Notes under the pieces: model-generated
Databases searched by the model: none
What the model was told of the DNA's origin: nothing
The model's input: only the letters and a program-made list of their open reading frames with translations
Translations under genes and position numbers: made by a program
Assembly: GCF_000243275.1 (NCBI RefSeq)
Contig: NZ_CM001437.1
Coordinates: forward strand, 1,763,782 to 1,827,781
Direction: 5' to 3'
Source: Myroides odoratus DSM 2801
GTDB lineage: Bacteria; Bacteroidota; Bacteroidia; Flavobacteriales; Flavobacteriaceae
DNA length: 64,000 nt
Part shown: positions 46,070-54,921 of the stretch, piece by piece
How positions within the stretch are numbered: position 1 is the stretch's first letter
Layout of the letters: each line of letters begins with the position of its first letter

Positions 46070-48751
46070 ATGCCAAATCCTTTTCGAAACACTTTTATCT
46101 TTTGCTTGTTTTACTGCATAAGCGGATCCCTTATGGGACAACAACGCATTCAAGGAAGAATTGCAAATACATCCAATACGCCTATTGAAGGAGCCATCAT
46201 CTCCCTCGTAAAAGCAGAAACAGAAGAAGTGATTCAATATACACAATCCAATACAGCAGGTGTTTTTGAAATGACTCTACCTACACCTAGTCCAAACCTC
46301 AACTTGCACATTCAACATCTTGATTATGCTTTATATCGTCATGCTTTAGTTTTTCCTGTTCCCTATCTCAATCTTACCTTACTGGAACAGCAAACAGAAC
46401 TAGAAGAAATTTTCATTAAACCTACGCCCATTACTCAGCGCAACGATACCCTCAGCTATCGCGTAGAATCTTTTGCCACCAAAACAGACCGTGTCTTAGA
46501 AGATGTGCTTAAACGTTTGCCCGGGATAGAAATTACTACCGCTGGTCAAATCAAGTATCAAGGGGAAAACATCAATCGATTTTATGTAGAAGGACTAGAT
46601 TTAATACAAGGGCGTTATACAGCCATTACGAAAGCTATTTCCCCTGACGACATTAGTCGGGTAGATGTATATGAAGATCATCAACCCATCAAAATGTTGG
46701 ACGGCAAGGTTGCAACAGGTAAACCTGCTTTAAATATTCGTTTAAAAAACAAAGTAAGTCGTGCAGGTACCGCCAAAATAGGTGGAGGATTTAGTCCTTT
46801 TATTTGGGATGTTGCTCTTTCTCCTATGCTCTTTAGTCGCAATTTCCAAACCTTAGGAAGTTATGAAACCAACAACACAGGATCTACTTTAGTAACTAAA
46901 ATGAACAATCTTTACTCTTTTGAAGAATATGATACTTTTTTATATTCCCCTACCAACACACCTTTTCTACAAATTGCCACTAATGCTGATCCTTCCATCA
47001 AGCAAAACCGCTATTGGTTTAATAAAAGTCATTTAGGGAATCTAAATGTACTGCAAAAATTCAAAAACAACTGGGAACTTACAGGAACTCTATACTATTT
47101 AAATGAAAATAATGATGCCAACGACAGAGTACAAACCACTACGATACACTATCTAAATCCAACACTTGGTACCTCTGAGCCCATAACATATGAAAGGACA
47201 ACCTCTAGTCGTGCCGCAAAAGAAATCTTAAATGCTGAATTTACCTTAACGCAAAATCAAAAACAAAACTATACCAAAAACAAAACGACAATCCGCGTAT
47301 CAAAAGATAAAACAAGGGGAGATTTGATGGTCAATACGCCAGAAAATTTGATTCAGCAAAAAGTAAATGCTCCTATTTTTCAGTTGCAAAATACGTTGAG
47401 TACGCTTATTCCTTTAACAGAAAAGCATTGGATTAATTTTCGTTCGCTCCTAGATTTTTCAAACAGCAAAGAAGAGTACGCTGCTTCTCCAACTGCACTT
47501 TTTAATTTAGACAATCCAGATTTAGCCTCTTACCAATCCTTATCCCAACACTATGATAATCAATCATTCTATACAAAAAATGCTGTAGCCTATGTATGGA
47601 GGCAGCATGCTTGGACTTTTTCTGAAGAATATAATTTCACCTTTCAACAAACGCATTTCAATACGGATTTGTATGGAAGTGAAACTGGTTTTTGGAGTCC
47701 TATCCCTGGAGATTATCACAATCAACTGCGTTATCAAACGAGCAGTAATGCCTTACATTCCAAAATCAGTTTCAAGGCCAAGCGTTGGTCCTTTAACCTT
47801 AATCTTCCCTTAAATTGGACCACAGCTTCACTGATAGACAAAGAAAACAACAAACGTGACAGCAATCGCAAATTATTTCTTTCTCCCACTTTTTATGCAC
47901 AATATGTTGCATCTTTATACTGGACATTTAAAGGAAATATAGCCTACAAGAGTGTTTTCACACCACTAAATCAACTGTATTCTTCTACGGTACTCAATGA
48001 ATTAAATTTTAGCGCTTACACCAATCGTATTTTATCTAATCATCGGTTTACGAGTAAAATTGAAACCAACTATAAGGATCCTTTTACTGGGTGGTTTGCG
48101 TATTTTAATCTGGAGTATGCTGAACAACAAAATCCTATTTTATTTTCTCAGGAAATTGGCGAAAATGGGCAACAAGTTATTCAAGCTATTGAACAAAACA
48201 ATACCCAAACAACACAACGCTTAGAACTAAATATCAACAAGTTGATTGAACCAATTAGCACCACCTTAAAAGGAAATTTCTCACATAGTAGGAATAAAAA
48301 TCCGATGCTAATTAATCAAGCGCACAATACAGTGAGAACCCATCAAAATACGTATCGATTCAGTTTAGCCAATACCTCTTTTACTTGGTTGAATATTGAT
48401 TATTCCTTTAGCTATCAACAAACCAAAAACAAAGATTTTTCTTCTTCCAAAAGCGCTAAAACAACACATGATGCGACCTTAAGTCTACTTCCGTTTGCAC
48501 AACATACTTTACTGACTACATTAGCCTATCAACAAGATCACATTCAACAACAATCATTCAGCAATACATTTGTAGATTTAACCTATCGCTATACCTTTTC
48601 CAAACGCAAAATTGATTTGGAACTCGCTTGGACAAATATTTTTAATTATAAAGAATACAATCAGGTCATCATCAATGATATAATGACAAATGTAATGCAG
48701 GCACCAATACGACCTAGACAATTCATGGCGTCGATTCGTTTTTCGTTTTAA
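46070..48751 (+). CDS. Outer-membrane beta-barrel protein, TonB-receptor-like
   Basis: 893 residues. Signal peptide (about 1-23), carboxypeptidase-like domain (about 25-115), plug-like segment (LEDVLKRLPGIEITTAGQIK, NRFYVEGLDLIQGRY), and a long barrel ending ASIRFSF. The class pairs with GLPGLI proteins and lacks a typical siderophore-receptor barrel. Transcribed with the GLPGLI gene and probably the 58-residue peptide. Substrate unknown. Confidence 0.88.
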   Translation: MPNPFRNTFIFCLFYCISGSLMGQQRIQGRIANTSNTPIEGAIISLVKAETEEVIQYTQSNTAGVFEMTLPTPSPNLNLHIQHLDYALYRHALVFPVPYLNLTLLEQQTELEEIFIKPTPITQRNDTLSYRVESFATKTDRVLEDVLKRLPGIEITTAGQIKYQGENINRFYVEGLDLIQGRYTAITKAISPDDISRVDVYEDHQPIKMLDGKVATGKPALNIRLKNKVSRAGTAKIGGGFSPFIWDVALSPMLFSRNFQTLGSYETNNTGSTLVTKMNNLYSFEEYDTFLYSPTNTPFLQIATNADPSIKQNRYWFNKSHLGNLNVLQKFKNNWELTGTLYYLNENNDANDRVQTTTIHYLNPTLGTSEPITYERTTSSRAAKEILNAEFTLTQNQKQNYTKNKTTIRVSKDKTRGDLMVNTPENLIQQKVNAPIFQLQNTLSTLIPLTEKHWINFRSLLDFSNSKEEYAASPTALFNLDNPDLASYQSLSQHYDNQSFYTKNAVAYVWRQHAWTFSEEYNFTFQQTHFNTDLYGSETGFWSPIPGDYHNQLRYQTSSNALHSKISFKAKRWSFNLNLPLNWTTASLIDKENNKRDSNRKLFLSPTFYAQYVASLYWTFKGNIAYKSVFTPLNQLYSSTVLNELNFSAYTNRILSNHRFTSKIETNYKDPFTGWFAYFNLEYAEQQNPILFSQEIGENGQQVIQAIEQNNTQTTQRLELNINKLIEPISTTLKGNFSHSRNKNPMLINQAHNTVRTHQNTYRFSLANTSFTWLNIDYSFSYQQTKNKDFSSSKSAKTTHDATLSLLPFAQHTLLTTLAYQQDHIQQQSFSNTFVDLTYRYTFSKRKIDLELAWTNIFNYKEYNQVIINDIMTNVMQAPIRPRQFMASIRFSF

Positions 48752-48775
48752 ATCATCCAACGTCGTATCATAAAC

Positions 48776-48810
48776 AGCAAAGACCTTCAACTAAGTTGAA
48801 GGTCTTTGCT
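48776..48810. terminator. Bidirectional terminator
   Basis: AGCAAAGACCTTCAACT and its complement form a 17-bp stem between converging genes. Confidence 0.88.
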
Positions 48811-48841
48811 AACTAACATATCTAATTCAAAAAGTAATAAT

Positions 48842-50830
48842 CTATTTCTTCGTAATAATTTCAATTACTCCACTTTCACCTTCTTTTCCATATTTTTCTT
48901 TTGCCATTTCTCCTTTTAAAACATTCATACTTTCAATATCTTCCGATTTAATCGCACTTATTTCGACAGCCTGTACTGCTTTTCCATCCAACATATACAA
49001 AAAAGGACTGCTCGTATCATCTTGCGTCGAAGTAAAAGAAAATGAACTAGACGTTTGTCCTTTTCCGTTTGTAGTCTTCACTTGTTTTGTCTCAGAATTA
49101 ACAATGATAACCCCACTTTTCCCTTTGTCCCCATATTTTTCGATACTCTTCTCTGTACTGTAGATTTTGATATTTCCACCTCCTAGTCCATTGGGGTTTA
49201 TTTTTTCTAATTCTTCCAAAGAAACTTCTTTACCGTTGTAAATAATTAATTTGTCCTTTATTTGCTCTAAATCTTGCTTTCTCGATTTCTCCATTTTTTT
49301 TCTCGAGGCTTCCATGTCCTTTCTTGAAGCTTCCATATCCTTTCTAGACTTTTCCATTTCCTTACGGGACGCTTCCATTTTCTTACTCGCTTCCTCTTTT
49401 TCTCTTGCAAGTTGTTCTTTTTTTCTTGCAAGTTGCTCTTTGTTCTTAGTTGAAATTTCCTTCATTCTTTGAGCATTTCTTTCGGAGGTCTCTTTAGCTA
49501 TAGTATACGAATAGGCCATTTCATCTTCATTGGTCTCCTTCCCTATTTTCGAAAATTCCTCCATGGTATACTCTTTTCCATTGATGATAATACGCGCATT
49601 TGAATCAGCAGCTCCAGAGGTATTAAAACTATAAGTTTGGGTTTTGCCCTCTGCCATTCGTTTTACTGTGTGCAAACGATGCTCCTCTTCCGTCATTTCT
49701 TTTCCATTCAGTGTCATCTTCATTTTTCCTGAAGGATCATTGGTTGTAATATAAATCGTTCCATCTTTTCCTTGACTATCGTCAGCTGTTTCTTTAGCTG
49801 ATGTTCCCTGTCTTGCCTCTTTTACTGCCGTAGCAACCTCGTCTTTTTCTGCCAGTGTTAGTTCTCCTCCGTTAGTAAGTGAAGGTGCTACATGCTGTTC
49901 TTGTTTTTTTTCTGGTTCCTGCTCTGTAGGGGTTGATTCTTGATCAATAAATCGAACTTCCGCTTGGGTTTTGATTTGAAAAAGCAAAAAGAATCCCACC
50001 GCTAAAGGAAGGCATAAAACAAATTTTGATTTTCTCATATTTTTAGATTTTGGTTGGTTTAACATGATGATTCTCTTTTTTAAATCCGAAGATCCAAAAG
50101 AGTTAACTAAAGAAAATGAAGGTGTCTTAGCTTGTTCAAACTGCACCAAAGTCATTTGATAATCGTAGCTATTTTGTATGGCTGTTACCTTTTGATCTAC
50201 GACATACTCTAAATTAAGGCGAACCACTCGCTCCAAGATTACTAATAGGGGATTGAACCAAAAAATTCGACGTAAAAAATGGACTAGTAGCAAATCAACA
50301 GTATGTTTCTGTTGCACATGGATATGTTCATGCTGGATGATTGTTTCCAATGCTGCTATATCCTTATAATTGGAGGGTAATACAATCCAATTCCAAAACG
50401 AATACGCTTCTTGTGTAGTCGTATCCACTTTGATATTCGATTGTGATTTCCACAATTGCAATTGTTTAATATGGCGAATCAATCGCAACACTTTACCACA
50501 AAAGAAAAGACCTATAATCAGGGTAATTCCTCCAAATAGTACGGGTATCCACGCCTCTACATTCAACTGCTCGAAGAAACTTTGTTGTTCTTCTATTCTA
50601 GGTACCTCATTGGTTTGGTTAAGCAACATAGACCAATCGAAACGCTGTTCAATGTATACCGTTTTTGTAAAGCTCATCAGTGGTAATAAGAAACTACATG
50701 CAATCCCAATAAGAAAATAATAACGAATAGCCGCAAAAAAAGTTTCCTTTCTCAAAAACAAAAAATAAAAACCTAAGACTAGTAACAACAAGCCGTTTGC
50801 TTTGAGTACATACAAGATAAAAGGAGTCAT
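48842..50830 (-). CDS. M56-family (BlaR1-like) metalloprotease with TonB-plug-like C-terminus
   Basis: 662 residues. N-terminal membrane domain (helices near 5-25, 35-52, 93-112) with zinc motif HEHIH (167-171). A further helix near 270-288 leads to a periplasmic tail. The tail contains a coiled Lys/Glu/Arg repeat (KKMEASRKEMEKSRKDMEAS and onward, about 450-510) and two segments resembling TonB-receptor plugs (KYGDKGKSGVIIV, KYGKEGESGVIEI). Such tails occur in Bacteroidota BlaR1-like sensors. It follows blaI by 21 bp and probably relieves BlaI repression by proteolysis. Confidence 0.9.
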   Translation of the reverse strand: MTPFILYVLKANGLLLLVLGFYFLFLRKETFFAAIRYYFLIGIACSFLLPLMSFTKTVYIEQRFDWSMLLNQTNEVPRIEEQQSFFEQLNVEAWIPVLFGGITLIIGLFFCGKVLRLIRHIKQLQLWKSQSNIKVDTTTQEAYSFWNWIVLPSNYKDIAALETIIQHEHIHVQQKHTVDLLLVHFLRRIFWFNPLLVILERVVRLNLEYVVDQKVTAIQNSYDYQMTLVQFEQAKTPSFSLVNSFGSSDLKKRIIMLNQPKSKNMRKSKFVLCLPLAVGFFLLFQIKTQAEVRFIDQESTPTEQEPEKKQEQHVAPSLTNGGELTLAEKDEVATAVKEARQGTSAKETADDSQGKDGTIYITTNDPSGKMKMTLNGKEMTEEEHRLHTVKRMAEGKTQTYSFNTSGAADSNARIIINGKEYTMEEFSKIGKETNEDEMAYSYTIAKETSERNAQRMKEISTKNKEQLARKKEQLAREKEEASKKMEASRKEMEKSRKDMEASRKDMEASRKKMEKSRKQDLEQIKDKLIIYNGKEVSLEELEKINPNGLGGGNIKIYSTEKSIEKYGDKGKSGVIIVNSETKQVKTTNGKGQTSSSFSFTSTQDDTSSPFLYMLDGKAVQAVEISAIKSEDIESMNVLKGEMAKEKYGKEGESGVIEIITKK

Positions 50831-50851
50831 ACGCTTTTCTGTTTTACTGGT

Positions 50852-51217
50852 TTACACCTGTTTATTTTTTTCAATGATTGAAAGAATCTCATTCAATTCT
50901 TTTTGTGATACCTGCTTGTCCTTAACAAAAAAGTTAACCAGGTTACTGAACGAATTATCGAAATACTTTTGCATGGTTTCTTCCATGAACATCGAACGAT
51001 AAGCCTCCATCGTCACCACAGGATAATATTGATGTGATTTACCAAAAGCATGATAAGCAACCACTCCCTTTTCCTCCAAAATTCGCACTAAAGTTGATAA
51101 GGTATTATAATGTGGTTTCGGTTCTGGCATTTCTGCCAATATATCATTAATGAAACCTTTTTGCAGCTTCCAAAGGATGTGCATGATTTCTTCTTCTTTG
51201 TTCGTTAATTTTTCCAT
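50852..51217 (-). CDS. BlaI/MecI-family repressor
   Basis: 121 residues from the ATG at 51217 (MEKLTNKEEEIMHILWKL); a longer frame start overlaps the operator region and is rejected. Winged-helix DNA-binding domain (about 5-75) with NTLSTLVRILEEKGVV, then a dimerisation tail. In the BlaI-BlaR1/M56 pair this is the repressor cleaved after signal sensing. Palindromic boxes lie upstream. Confidence 0.92.
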   Translation of the reverse strand: MEKLTNKEEEIMHILWKLQKGFINDILAEMPEPKPHYNTLSTLVRILEEKGVVAYHAFGKSHQYYPVVTMEAYRSMFMEETMQKYFDNSFSNLVNFFVKDKQVSQKELNEILSIIEKNKQV

Positions 51218-51247
51218 TTGTGTTTCTTTTAACTCAAACAAACATAT

Positions 51248-51283
51248 AACTAAAAATTTAGTTATCAAACTAATTTTTTAGTT
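51248..51283. promoter_or_regulatory. Candidate BlaI operator, two dyads
   Basis: AACTAAAAATTTAGTT (51248-51263) and AACTAATTTTTTAGTT (51268-51283) share AACTA...TAGTT arms and are 20 bp apart centre to centre, i.e. on the same helix face. A third AACTAAAA lies at about 51287-51294. Autoregulation of the blaI-M56 operon is inferred. Confidence 0.7.
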
Positions 51284-51305
51284 TTCAACTAAAATTAATT
51301 GAAAA

Positions 51306-51352
51306 ACATAAAAAAAAGCACCGTAAATCTTTCTGATTTACAGTGCTTTTAA
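51306..51352 (-). terminator. Terminator of the receptor-thioredoxin operon
   Basis: AAAAGCACCGTAAATC, loop, GATTTACAGTGCTTTT with a T run on the minus strand. Confidence 0.85.
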
Positions 51353-51373
51353 AGAAAAATAACACGTAGTCTC

Positions 51374-51841
51374 CTACAACGCTTTCAATAATTGAAGCAT
51401 CTCTTTTGGTCCAACATAGGCATAATGTTGGTATATAATTTCATAGTTTTTATTCAAAATAACCAGAGCGGGATAAGCATTTTGCGAAGTCAGCGCCTCA
51501 GCTAATTCATGTACGCCAGACTGAAGTCCTTTTTTTCTATACTCGAATACGTTCCCTTTAAACTGTATTTTCTCCTTAGATTCTGCATCAAAAGAAACAA
51601 AATATACGTTGTCCTTTAAGGCTTCTTGTACTGCAGTGTTTGAAAACGTTTTCTTCTCCATCAAAGCACAGTAATTACACCAATTGGTATGTAGAAAAAC
51701 AACGATCGGTTTTTCTTGTTCCTGCATCTTTTTCTCCAACGTTGAAAAAGTTACTTCTTGCGCTTGGGCAGTAGACGTCCAGATGGTACAAAACAGCACA
51801 ACCCCTAACATAGCAAAATAGTTTATACTTCCCCCTCTCAT
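51374..51841 (-). CDS. Periplasmic thioredoxin-family protein
   Basis: 155 residues. Signal peptide (about 10-28, ending TAQAQ), then a thioredoxin fold with the active site NWCNYC (FLHTNWCNYCALMEKKTF). The C-terminal cis-Pro strand is NAYPALVIL. Follows the TonB receptor by 12 bp; the pair suggests redox help in metal uptake or folding. Confidence 0.88.
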   Translation of the reverse strand: MRGGSINYFAMLGVVLFCTIWTSTAQAQEVTFSTLEKKMQEQEKPIVVFLHTNWCNYCALMEKKTFSNTAVQEALKDNVYFVSFDAESKEKIQFKGNVFEYRKKGLQSGVHELAEALTSQNAYPALVILNKNYEIIYQHYAYVGPKEMLQLLKAL

Positions 51842-51853
51842 ACACGAACTAAT

Positions 51854-54106
51854 TTAAAAAATACTATAACGCACCCCTATAAAACCTCGAATTCCCTGTA
51901 AAGCAGTATAGCTATAATCATTCGGTTCAAAGATCACATCCGTTCTACCTGGAGGAGGTGTTACCCCATTACCCGGTTCTCCATACGGATCCCACCATCT
52001 AGCAATGGTATCTTCCTTTGGAAGGGTATTGAATAAATTCTTTACTCCTCCATATACTTGAAAATTATTACCGAATTTCTTCGTCACTTGAATATTCGCA
52101 ATTACCGTCCAAGGAGAATACTCTGGTCTATAATCATTTTCTACACGAGGCAATCGCATAGGTCCTTTCCAGTCTCCAGTTAAATCAGCCGTAAATCCAT
52201 GGCCAAAATTATAACTTGCTAAAACATTACCCGACCATTTTGGCGAATGATAAATTTGCTCACGTAATCCATCCTCTTTGCGGTACACTTCCATATAGGT
52301 TGCACCCGCCATTACTTTCAAAGGAAAATCAAACGCCACATCAACATTCAACGAAATACCTTTAGAAATAGCATGCCCATCTAAGTTTGCATAGATGATT
52401 TTTGTTTGATCCGTGTCGGTATCTGCATCAATCTTATTGGTAAAATAAGTATAGAACCCGTTGATATCAAAATTAAATGCTCCGAAATTCGTCGGTACTT
52501 TAACCGTATAATTCAAATTGGCATTGTATGATTTTTCTGGATCTAACGATTCTGCGAATACTACCTCTCTCGCTCCAGTCAAAGCACGATGGTCTTCCGT
52601 AAACACGTTGACAACTCTGAATCCAGTACCGAAACTCGCACGTAAAGCATGATTCGCGTTCGGTGCAAACTTATATCCTACACGAGGAGAATGAATTCCT
52701 CCATGTGTTTTATCGTAATCAAAACGATAACCTAGCAATAATTTATGCTGTTTATTCAGCGACCATTCATCTTGCACAAAAAGACCCGGAATTGGCGTTT
52801 CTTGTGGTTGATTTTTAACCAACCCATTTTCATCGTATATCCCCGTTGCTCTTGTATTATCATCGTAGTACGTATACTTAAACGATCCTCCAACTAACAA
52901 GCTATGATCCCCTACTGTTTTATCCCAATACGCTTGAGCAAAAGCTACTTGTTGTTTCGCATCATACGATTCTGGCCCATACATTGAGTTTTGGTTGTGG
53001 TAGATATATGAAAACTGGGTATAGATATTTTCAGTTGTAGGTAATTGATACATTCCTATTGCCTCGAAGCGATTGGTAAAAATACTTTCAGCATATACTT
53101 CTTCACTTCCTCTATGTTTCTTGCGTTGCCAATTAGTTTCACCTCCCCAACGATCTTCGTACACATAACGCAAAGCCAAACTAGCGACTCTATTTTCAGG
53201 TCGTTTCAAGCTAAATTTATTAAATAAAGAAACGCGTTCTTGTTGCGTTACATCTGTAAATCCATCGCCATTCTTATCTTTTCGTTCTCCAAATTTGAAG
53301 TAATTACCACCAAAAAGTCCGTTTACCTTTTTACCTAATTTATAACCTGCTCCTAAGTCGATATTATTCTCCAACCAAGTCGTAGTAAAAGCATCAACAC
53401 TTAATCGTGCTGCATGTTCTGGGTCTTTGGTAATGACGTTAATAATTCCACCCATGGCCTCAGTTCCATACAAAGAAGACGCAGGACCTTTCACCACTTC
53501 GACACGTTCAATCATATTGGTTGGAATACCAAATAATCCATACACCGTTGACAGCGAAGACACAATAGGCATCCCATCAATCAAAATCATTGTATACGGT
53601 CCTTCCATTCCATTAATATGGATATCTCCTGTATTACAAACGTTACAATTCAATTGCGGTTGTACCCCATTAATCATTTGCACGGCATCAAATAGATTCG
53701 CCGTAGGGTTCTTTTCAAAAAATGCAGGCGTATAAATTTCAACAGGCGTCACAGCATCCGACTTTAATACGGGTTTTAAGGAGCCTGAAATCACAATTTC
53801 CTCTAAACTAGCGTCTTCTTCTAAGTCAAAATTCAACGTTGCAACTTGTCCTTCTTTTACTGTAACTCGTTTTGACAATTTTTTAAACCCTACAAAATCG
53901 GCATAAACAAGATACGTTCCAGGTTTTACCCCTTCAATTTTATAATTTCCACGGTCATCAGCCGTTGTTCCTTTGGTTGTTTGTTCAATGACAACACTAG
54001 CATATGATAGAACTTCCCCTCTTGAAGTAATCTTTCCTTGAATAGTTTGAGCTTCTATTGCACTAGAAAAAACTAGGAGAAACAAAAAACTTATTAATAC
54101 ACGCAT
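51854..54106 (-). CDS. TonB-dependent receptor, metal-regulated type
   Basis: 750-residue outer-membrane receptor. Signal peptide, carboxypeptidase-like domain (about 20-105), plug (GDIHINGMEGPYTMILIDGM with an unusual NCNVC just before), then barrel ending GVRYSIF. It is divergent from a DtxR/MntR-type regulator and precedes a thioredoxin gene, so it probably imports a metal chelate (iron or manganese) or a related ligand. Confidence 0.9.
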   Translation of the reverse strand: MRVLISFLFLLVFSSAIEAQTIQGKITSRGEVLSYASVVIEQTTKGTTADDRGNYKIEGVKPGTYLVYADFVGFKKLSKRVTVKEGQVATLNFDLEEDASLEEIVISGSLKPVLKSDAVTPVEIYTPAFFEKNPTANLFDAVQMINGVQPQLNCNVCNTGDIHINGMEGPYTMILIDGMPIVSSLSTVYGLFGIPTNMIERVEVVKGPASSLYGTEAMGGIINVITKDPEHAARLSVDAFTTTWLENNIDLGAGYKLGKKVNGLFGGNYFKFGERKDKNGDGFTDVTQQERVSLFNKFSLKRPENRVASLALRYVYEDRWGGETNWQRKKHRGSEEVYAESIFTNRFEAIGMYQLPTTENIYTQFSYIYHNQNSMYGPESYDAKQQVAFAQAYWDKTVGDHSLLVGGSFKYTYYDDNTRATGIYDENGLVKNQPQETPIPGLFVQDEWSLNKQHKLLLGYRFDYDKTHGGIHSPRVGYKFAPNANHALRASFGTGFRVVNVFTEDHRALTGAREVVFAESLDPEKSYNANLNYTVKVPTNFGAFNFDINGFYTYFTNKIDADTDTDQTKIIYANLDGHAISKGISLNVDVAFDFPLKVMAGATYMEVYRKEDGLREQIYHSPKWSGNVLASYNFGHGFTADLTGDWKGPMRLPRVENDYRPEYSPWTVIANIQVTKKFGNNFQVYGGVKNLFNTLPKEDTIARWWDPYGEPGNGVTPPPGRTDVIFEPNDYSYTALQGIRGFIGVRYSIF

Positions 54107-54138
54107 AAAAAATTATTTACTATTGGTTTAAATTAAAA

Positions 54139-54154
54139 TTTAGGCAAAGCTAAA
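54139..54154. promoter_or_regulatory. Candidate DtxR/MntR operator
   Basis: TTTAGGCAAAGCTAAA, an imperfect dyad with TTTAG/CTAAA arms, resembling DtxR-family sites. Sits between the receptor and the regulator gene, 33 bp from the receptor ATG. Confidence 0.5.
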
Positions 54155-54179
54155 AATATTATTTAAATAAAAAAAGATG

Positions 54180-54187
54180 TAAATTTG
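54180..54187 (+). promoter_or_regulatory. -7 element of the DtxR-type regulator
   Basis: TAAATTTG 21 bp before the ATG at 54209; it overlaps an upstream in-frame TTG, which argues against the longer start. Confidence 0.6.
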
Positions 54188-54208
54188 TATTTTATAAAAA
54201 ATCACTCC

Positions 54209-54865
54209 ATGCTTACTTATTCAGAAGAAAACTATTTGAAAACTATTTTCCACTTATCACAAGGTGAAGAGGACGGAATTTCTACTAATGCAATTGCAGC
54301 GCGAATAGAGACGAAAGCTTCTTCAGTAACGGATATGATTAAGAAATTAAATGAGAAGAAATTAGTTACGTATCAAAAGTATCAAGGAGTTCGCTTAACA
54401 CCAGAGGGTCTTTTAGCCGCAAAAATGATTGTTCGTAAACATCGTTTATGGGAAGTTTTTTTAGTGGATAAGTTAGGATTTAGTTGGGATGAAGTTCACG
54501 ATGTAGCCGAAGAGCTAGAGCATATTAAATCTGAAAAGTTAATAAATAAATTAGAAGCTTATTTAGGCTACCCAACAGAAGATCCACATGGAGATCCTAT
54601 TCCCAATGCAAAAGGGGAAATTAAACAGATTAAGAAGAAATTATTAGCTGAAACAAAAATTCAACAAGCCGTGATTTGTGTAGGAGTTAAAGATTCCTCA
54701 GCTGAGTTTTTACAATATTTAGATAAGCAAAAAATCGCTTTAGGCAGTGAAATTGTCATTTTAGAAATTGAACCATTTGATCAATCGTTTTTAATTGAGA
54801 TCAATGGTACTAAAATAACGATTACCAAAAAGATTGCTAACAATCTTTATGTACAACTGAAATAA
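54209..54865 (+). CDS. DtxR/MntR-family metal-dependent regulator
   Basis: 218 residues from ATG 54209 (MLTYSEENYLKTIFHLSQ). N-terminal winged helix (about 1-65), iron-dependent dimerisation domain (EELEHIKSEKLINKLEAYLG), and a C-terminal FeoA/SH3-like domain. The family represses metal-uptake genes when Mn2+ or Fe2+ is bound. Divergent to a TonB receptor with a DtxR-like box between. Confidence 0.92.
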   Translation: MLTYSEENYLKTIFHLSQGEEDGISTNAIAARIETKASSVTDMIKKLNEKKLVTYQKYQGVRLTPEGLLAAKMIVRKHRLWEVFLVDKLGFSWDEVHDVAEELEHIKSEKLINKLEAYLGYPTEDPHGDPIPNAKGEIKQIKKKLLAETKIQQAVICVGVKDSSAEFLQYLDKQKIALGSEIVILEIEPFDQSFLIEINGTKITITKKIANNLYVQLK

Positions 54866-54921
54866 TAGCAAGGCTTACTCACCAGTAAGCTTTTTTTATT
54901 AATTCCATCAAAACTAGCATT

